From Prochilodus magdalenae (taxonomy: Eukaryota > Chordata > Actinopteri > Characiformes > Prochilodontidae): a stretch of 64,000 bases of DNA. Where the stretch lies: positions 297,501 through 361,500 of the forward strand of contig JAMWET010003523.1 in the NCBI GenBank assembly GCA_024036415.1, in the 5' to 3' direction. Made by a program: the position numbers and the translations under genes. Position 1 is the first letter of the stretch. Every line of letters begins with the position of its first letter. The notes below the pieces were generated by a model. That model had not been told where the DNA came from, ran no database searches, and saw only the letters and a list, made by a program, of their open reading frames with translations. This document shows positions 60,540 through 64,000 of the stretch, one piece after another.

Positions 60540-60970
60540 CTCAGATGACCTGCCATACAGGGAGTGTGTGGGTGTGTGGAGACGAACAAAAGCAGGCAGA
60601 CAGTGAGTATGTGAATGGTCTTGTCATTGGAAAGGCTGATCTGATCAAAATGACAGCCTGTCCCAGAGGAGCCAGTGGCTTGATAGTCGGCACACCTGGA
60701 AGACGTGCTGTCCCCCTTGCAGGACAGATGGATCTGCAGATACATCAGTGCCGGGCTGGGCTAGTCTGGGCTGGGCGGTTTTCCTCAGGGAGAGGAAGTG
60801 CTGAAAGCACTGGGGAAGGGGCAGGAAGGAAGAGGGAACTGACCACACTTTATCCCACATCTGAATCTTTCCTGGACAGCAATATATTGGGACTACTCCC
60901 TACATACGGCATACAGGATATCCTCCACAGGATTTACAGAGCCAGCAGCTGGAACATGGTTCATATTTAA
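60540..60970. other. GC-richer block with uncalled 141-codon frame
   Basis: Less AT-rich than its surroundings and repeat-free apart from a GGGCTGGGCTAGTCTGGGCT duplication near 60754. The plus-strand frame 60545-60970 has no recognised domain, and its codon use is not convincing. It could be a conserved noncoding element. Confidence 0.3.
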
Positions 60971-63900
60971 CATACAAATAGTGTTGGACATTTGAAAGAG
61001 TGGCATCAGATATATTGTATATTATTAGGTTAGCCGTATGCTTGGAGCTGTAATGGGCAGTGGAAGTAGTTTCAAACCTTACAGTCATAGTTCATTTCAA
61101 TGGAGCCTTATCTGAAATAACATCCACTTCTTCCTGGTCTGCTTATTTCCACCATTCTGCTTAAGAGAGTGCTATTGCAGTCTCTTATAGAGCCCGATCC
61201 TCTGGTCGGATGATCCAGCTCATCGTGTTTCCCCGAACCTGATTAAAGTGTTTGATTCGAGGTATAATATTGTATACTGGTGGATAGTAGACTATCTCTG
61301 CTGTTTTCTACAGTCAGGGACAACAGTAGTCCTGTTCAAGCTCCACCCCCCATTTTTACTTTTATAAGTCATTTGAATGTAGCAGCTACCATTTACATTA
61401 TGTGAACATTTCATGATGAATTGAACAGCAAAAATGACCCAAAATCACAAAGTCTGGTACTACTGACTTACCTTATGATTAAATTAGGTTTTTGGCCTTT
61501 CCTGTAAACCAATTAACCACATTCACTTGGAATCAGTTGAAGTAGACACACTTAGGCTTTTGTATATATATTTAAATATATCAGAAAACATTAAAAAGCC
61601 ATTCTATGGCCCTGGGAATCATAGCTAGACACATTGGTTCCAAACAGGAAAAACTTTGGACAGTCGTGAACAGCCTACCCAAATTCCTCTAAAAGCTCAG
61701 TTACAACTCATTCACCAAATGATAAAAAGTGTAAACTTATTTAGATCAGAGTAACTCTGTAGGTCACATATTAGTGGTGTGCATGCAATACTAAACCAAT
61801 TTACTGATACCTTCCACACAATAAAAACATTTTTAGAGCTGTCCACAGTCTTTTCATACTTTACAGACTGATCGGATATGCACATGCAGAAACAAACAAA
61901 TCTACCATGGTTTTGCTTCTATTTAAGGGAAAACATTTTAATGGCCTTACTGCACTAAAAATATACCTATCTGAATAATGCATAGCAGTTAACCATGTAC
62001 CTCCCACCAGCAGAGAAAACAAACAAATGCAGAGCCTGCAAAGCAGGCTGAATAAACATCGCTATGTCAGCACAAAGGAAACCAGCAGTCAGCACCTTGA
62101 AGGACATGGGCATCAGCAAGAGCCCTAAGTTCCTTACTTTCCCGCTCGGGTGAGGGGGTTTTATCCAGAGAGGGGCTGCCAGCAGGCAGTGTAAGTAGTG
62201 GGTGGGGCTTGGGGGACGCTGCTGGCATCAGCTTCCACAGGCCCCGTGCCCAAAAGCAGCCCCATATTGCTGGCTGGCAGACGGTCCACAGCAGACGGCA
62301 GAATGCAAACATGCTCACTGCTTCGCTCAAAGCAGGCAGATGTCTTCATTATCGTGAGGAATAATAATGAAGGATATGGATTATGATCTGGCAAATTCTT
62401 GGGGAAAATACAGAAGGATATTAGGATGGAAAACTATTGGAAGCATACAGTCCCATTCAGCACCGCTAAGCCATTTTCTGCTCCACCGCTGACCACCTGA
62501 GGCCCCTTGTACGGCAAAAGCTCCAATCATGCATAACTTGACAACGAAGAAAGTGATTTGAATGAATGCTAAGTTACAGCACCTTCATTCATGCCCCCTT
62601 GTGACACAGGCACAAGCATCTATTATGTTTGAAGTGCTTAATGATAAAAATGATGCACTCTCAACAAGGATATCTGTGTTCTGTGCTGGGTTTGGGAGGG
62701 TTACTTTAAACAATGTATTCTAAAAAGAAAACATCATTTTTTCCAGTTTGTTCTATGAAATAAAATAACAGATTCTAGGTGATTTGCTGTCTGCTCTTTG
62801 CTATTTGTACCTCAGTTTACAATTATATTGCTCTAGAACTACAGAGAAGGTAGGGAAAAAGAAGCTGATGGAATGCTGAGGACAATGTGGAAATTGGTCC
62901 ACTGACTAAACCTGTAGAATTATCCAGTTCACTGAACTTAGCAACTATGCCAATGCAGTTAGAAGCTACACTGCTCTCCTGGCACTGATCTGTGAAAATT
63001 CTGTATCTTTCCAAAATACCAACAGATTAGTCTTGTAGATATCTTCCTTAGGGACCTCTCCTCGTCAAACGTGATTCAGATATCTTTTGGAAAACGCTGG
63101 AGATCTCATTTGTGCCAGTAAAAATAAAATACTTAGTAAACCTCCTCCCTGCCTTTGTAAATAAACAAACACCTTAAATCTAGAAGATTCATGTGGCATA
63201 TTCATAAAAAACAAACACTAGTTTGCGCGTGTGTGTTTGTATTGTAATCCTGCAGGTCATCACCCTGTTTTGATAATCTGCTTGAAGTCAAATTGTAACA
63301 GACTACAGTTACCTTTTTGGATCCTCATTACGCAATGCCGGTAATGAGAGTCAGCATACTTCTGTGCAGTATACCATGTATATTCACATACTGTCCAAAG
63401 GTCAGAAACTACTCTTCATTTATAAAATTTCCAGTAGAAACTGACAAGAGGAAAGTCAAAGTGAAAAAGCTTTACCATGTTTAAAAATTAATATATAGAG
63501 GATATAAAGTTTTCATGTTTTCAAGCTGTCAATATTCTGTTACTGAGAAACTGAAATAGTCCAGACTTCAGTATCACTGTATGTGTGTATGGTATCTATA
63601 AATGATCTATTGTAATTATTTAGCACTCACTGAGTAACAGCTAGACATTACTACATCTCTCTTAACTCATATTACTATGCACTGTCATTTTGTCTAGGCA
63701 TCTATATTTAGCACATCTATTAAAATTCCCATTAATAAATGTATGTAATTGCACTGTTGTTTTATTGTTTACAGTAAACTCAGTCACTCAGTTTGTAAGA
63801 CTGTAAATAGTTTCATTTGCTGGACGTTTAGAATGATTTACTGGATGTGACAATTAATAATAACATCTAGTTGTTGAGGCCTTGGAAGAAATAAAATGAT

Positions 63901-64000
63901 ATAAAAATAAATGTAAAATAAATATAGATTTTGATCTATATATATTGAAAATATAGAGTGTGTGTGTGATAATAAAAATTATTTTATTTGCATTTTCATT
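60971..64000. other. Noncoding stretch to window end
   Basis: No gene, RNA or nameable repeat. The block 62080-62390 is less AT-rich (overlapping frames on both strands, none with a family) and could be conserved noncoding sequence. The last 200 bases are low-complexity AT with ATATAT and TGTGTG patches. Confidence 0.45.

Noticed and set aside
60545..60970. 141-codon plus-strand open frame
   Set aside because: It lies in less AT-rich DNA where stops are rarer by chance; no family, signal or splice context was recognised.
1..64000. CRISPR array, phage or bacterial operon
   Set aside because: No spaced direct-repeat array, no dense long frames with ribosome-binding sites, and vertebrate-type repeats throughout.

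Overview
The window reads as noncoding nuclear DNA of a ray-finned fish. The evidence is the repeat content: several degenerate Tc1/mariner transposases, the teleost 'creditable-gap' type interspersed repeats (recognisable blocks such as GGATAGGCTCCAGC), a tRNA-derived SINE, hAT-like non-autonomous elements, and long CA/CT/TA microsatellites. The repeat families look most familiar from ostariophysan fish (characin/catfish/cyprinid side), but that narrower placement is an impression from memory, not a measured result. Base composition is AT-rich, and stops are dense in all frames. I found no rRNA, tRNA or CRISPR array, no bacterial-style operon, and no convincing protein-coding host gene. The open frames are short and explained by chance, microsatellites or transposon relics. 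One block on the minus strand (about 43.86-44.10 kb) has coding-like codon use and possible splice signals, and is reported only as a weak candidate exon.

Layout. 0-10 kb: degenerate repeats, a Tc1 helix-turn-helix relic (2.2-2.6 kb), and CA/CT microsatellites around 5.3-5.6 kb. 10-21 kb: a teleost repeat at 9.9-10.2 kb, two copies of an unclassified repeat family (12.2 and 15.7 kb), a twin CT/CA microsatellite (14.1-14.4 kb), a Tc1 relic (16.6-17.2 kb), and a decayed LTR retrotransposon (17.9-18.7 kb). 21-30 kb: a compound TG/TA/TG plus TTATCA/TTA microsatellite (21.2-21.5 kb), a second Tc1 type (25.1-25.65 kb), and two stretches (21.9-22.4 and 27.2-29.2 kb) that look like conserved-noncoding or enhancer DNA. 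30-45 kb: a nested transposon (31.17-31.74 kb), a large CT tract (34.3 kb), a 420-base polypyrimidine domain (36.6-37.05 kb), a 12-base minisatellite (38.6 kb), a 77-base tandem duplication (39.7 kb), and a minus-strand Tc1 relic (41.9-42.66 kb). 45-64 kb: a near-perfect 470-base AT-rich foldback element (45.39-45.86 kb), a solo-LTR-like block (47.95-48.43 kb), a hAT-like element (49.35-49.95 kb), a third Tc1 type (53.7-54.7 kb), another enhancer-like block (55.1-56.3 kb), a fifth fragment of the first Tc1 family (56.65-57.05 kb) and a SINE (59.4-59.6 kb).

How it fits together. No gene set works together here. The window is best read as a gene desert or very large intron: old mobile DNA and microsatellites separated by unique, less AT-rich islands rich in TAATTA-like homeodomain cores. 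Such islands often carry long-range enhancers of developmental genes, but this is inference and needs cross-species alignment. The most unusual structure is the foldback element at 45.39-45.86 kb, whose 82-base arms differ at a single position and which contains further perfect internal hairpins.
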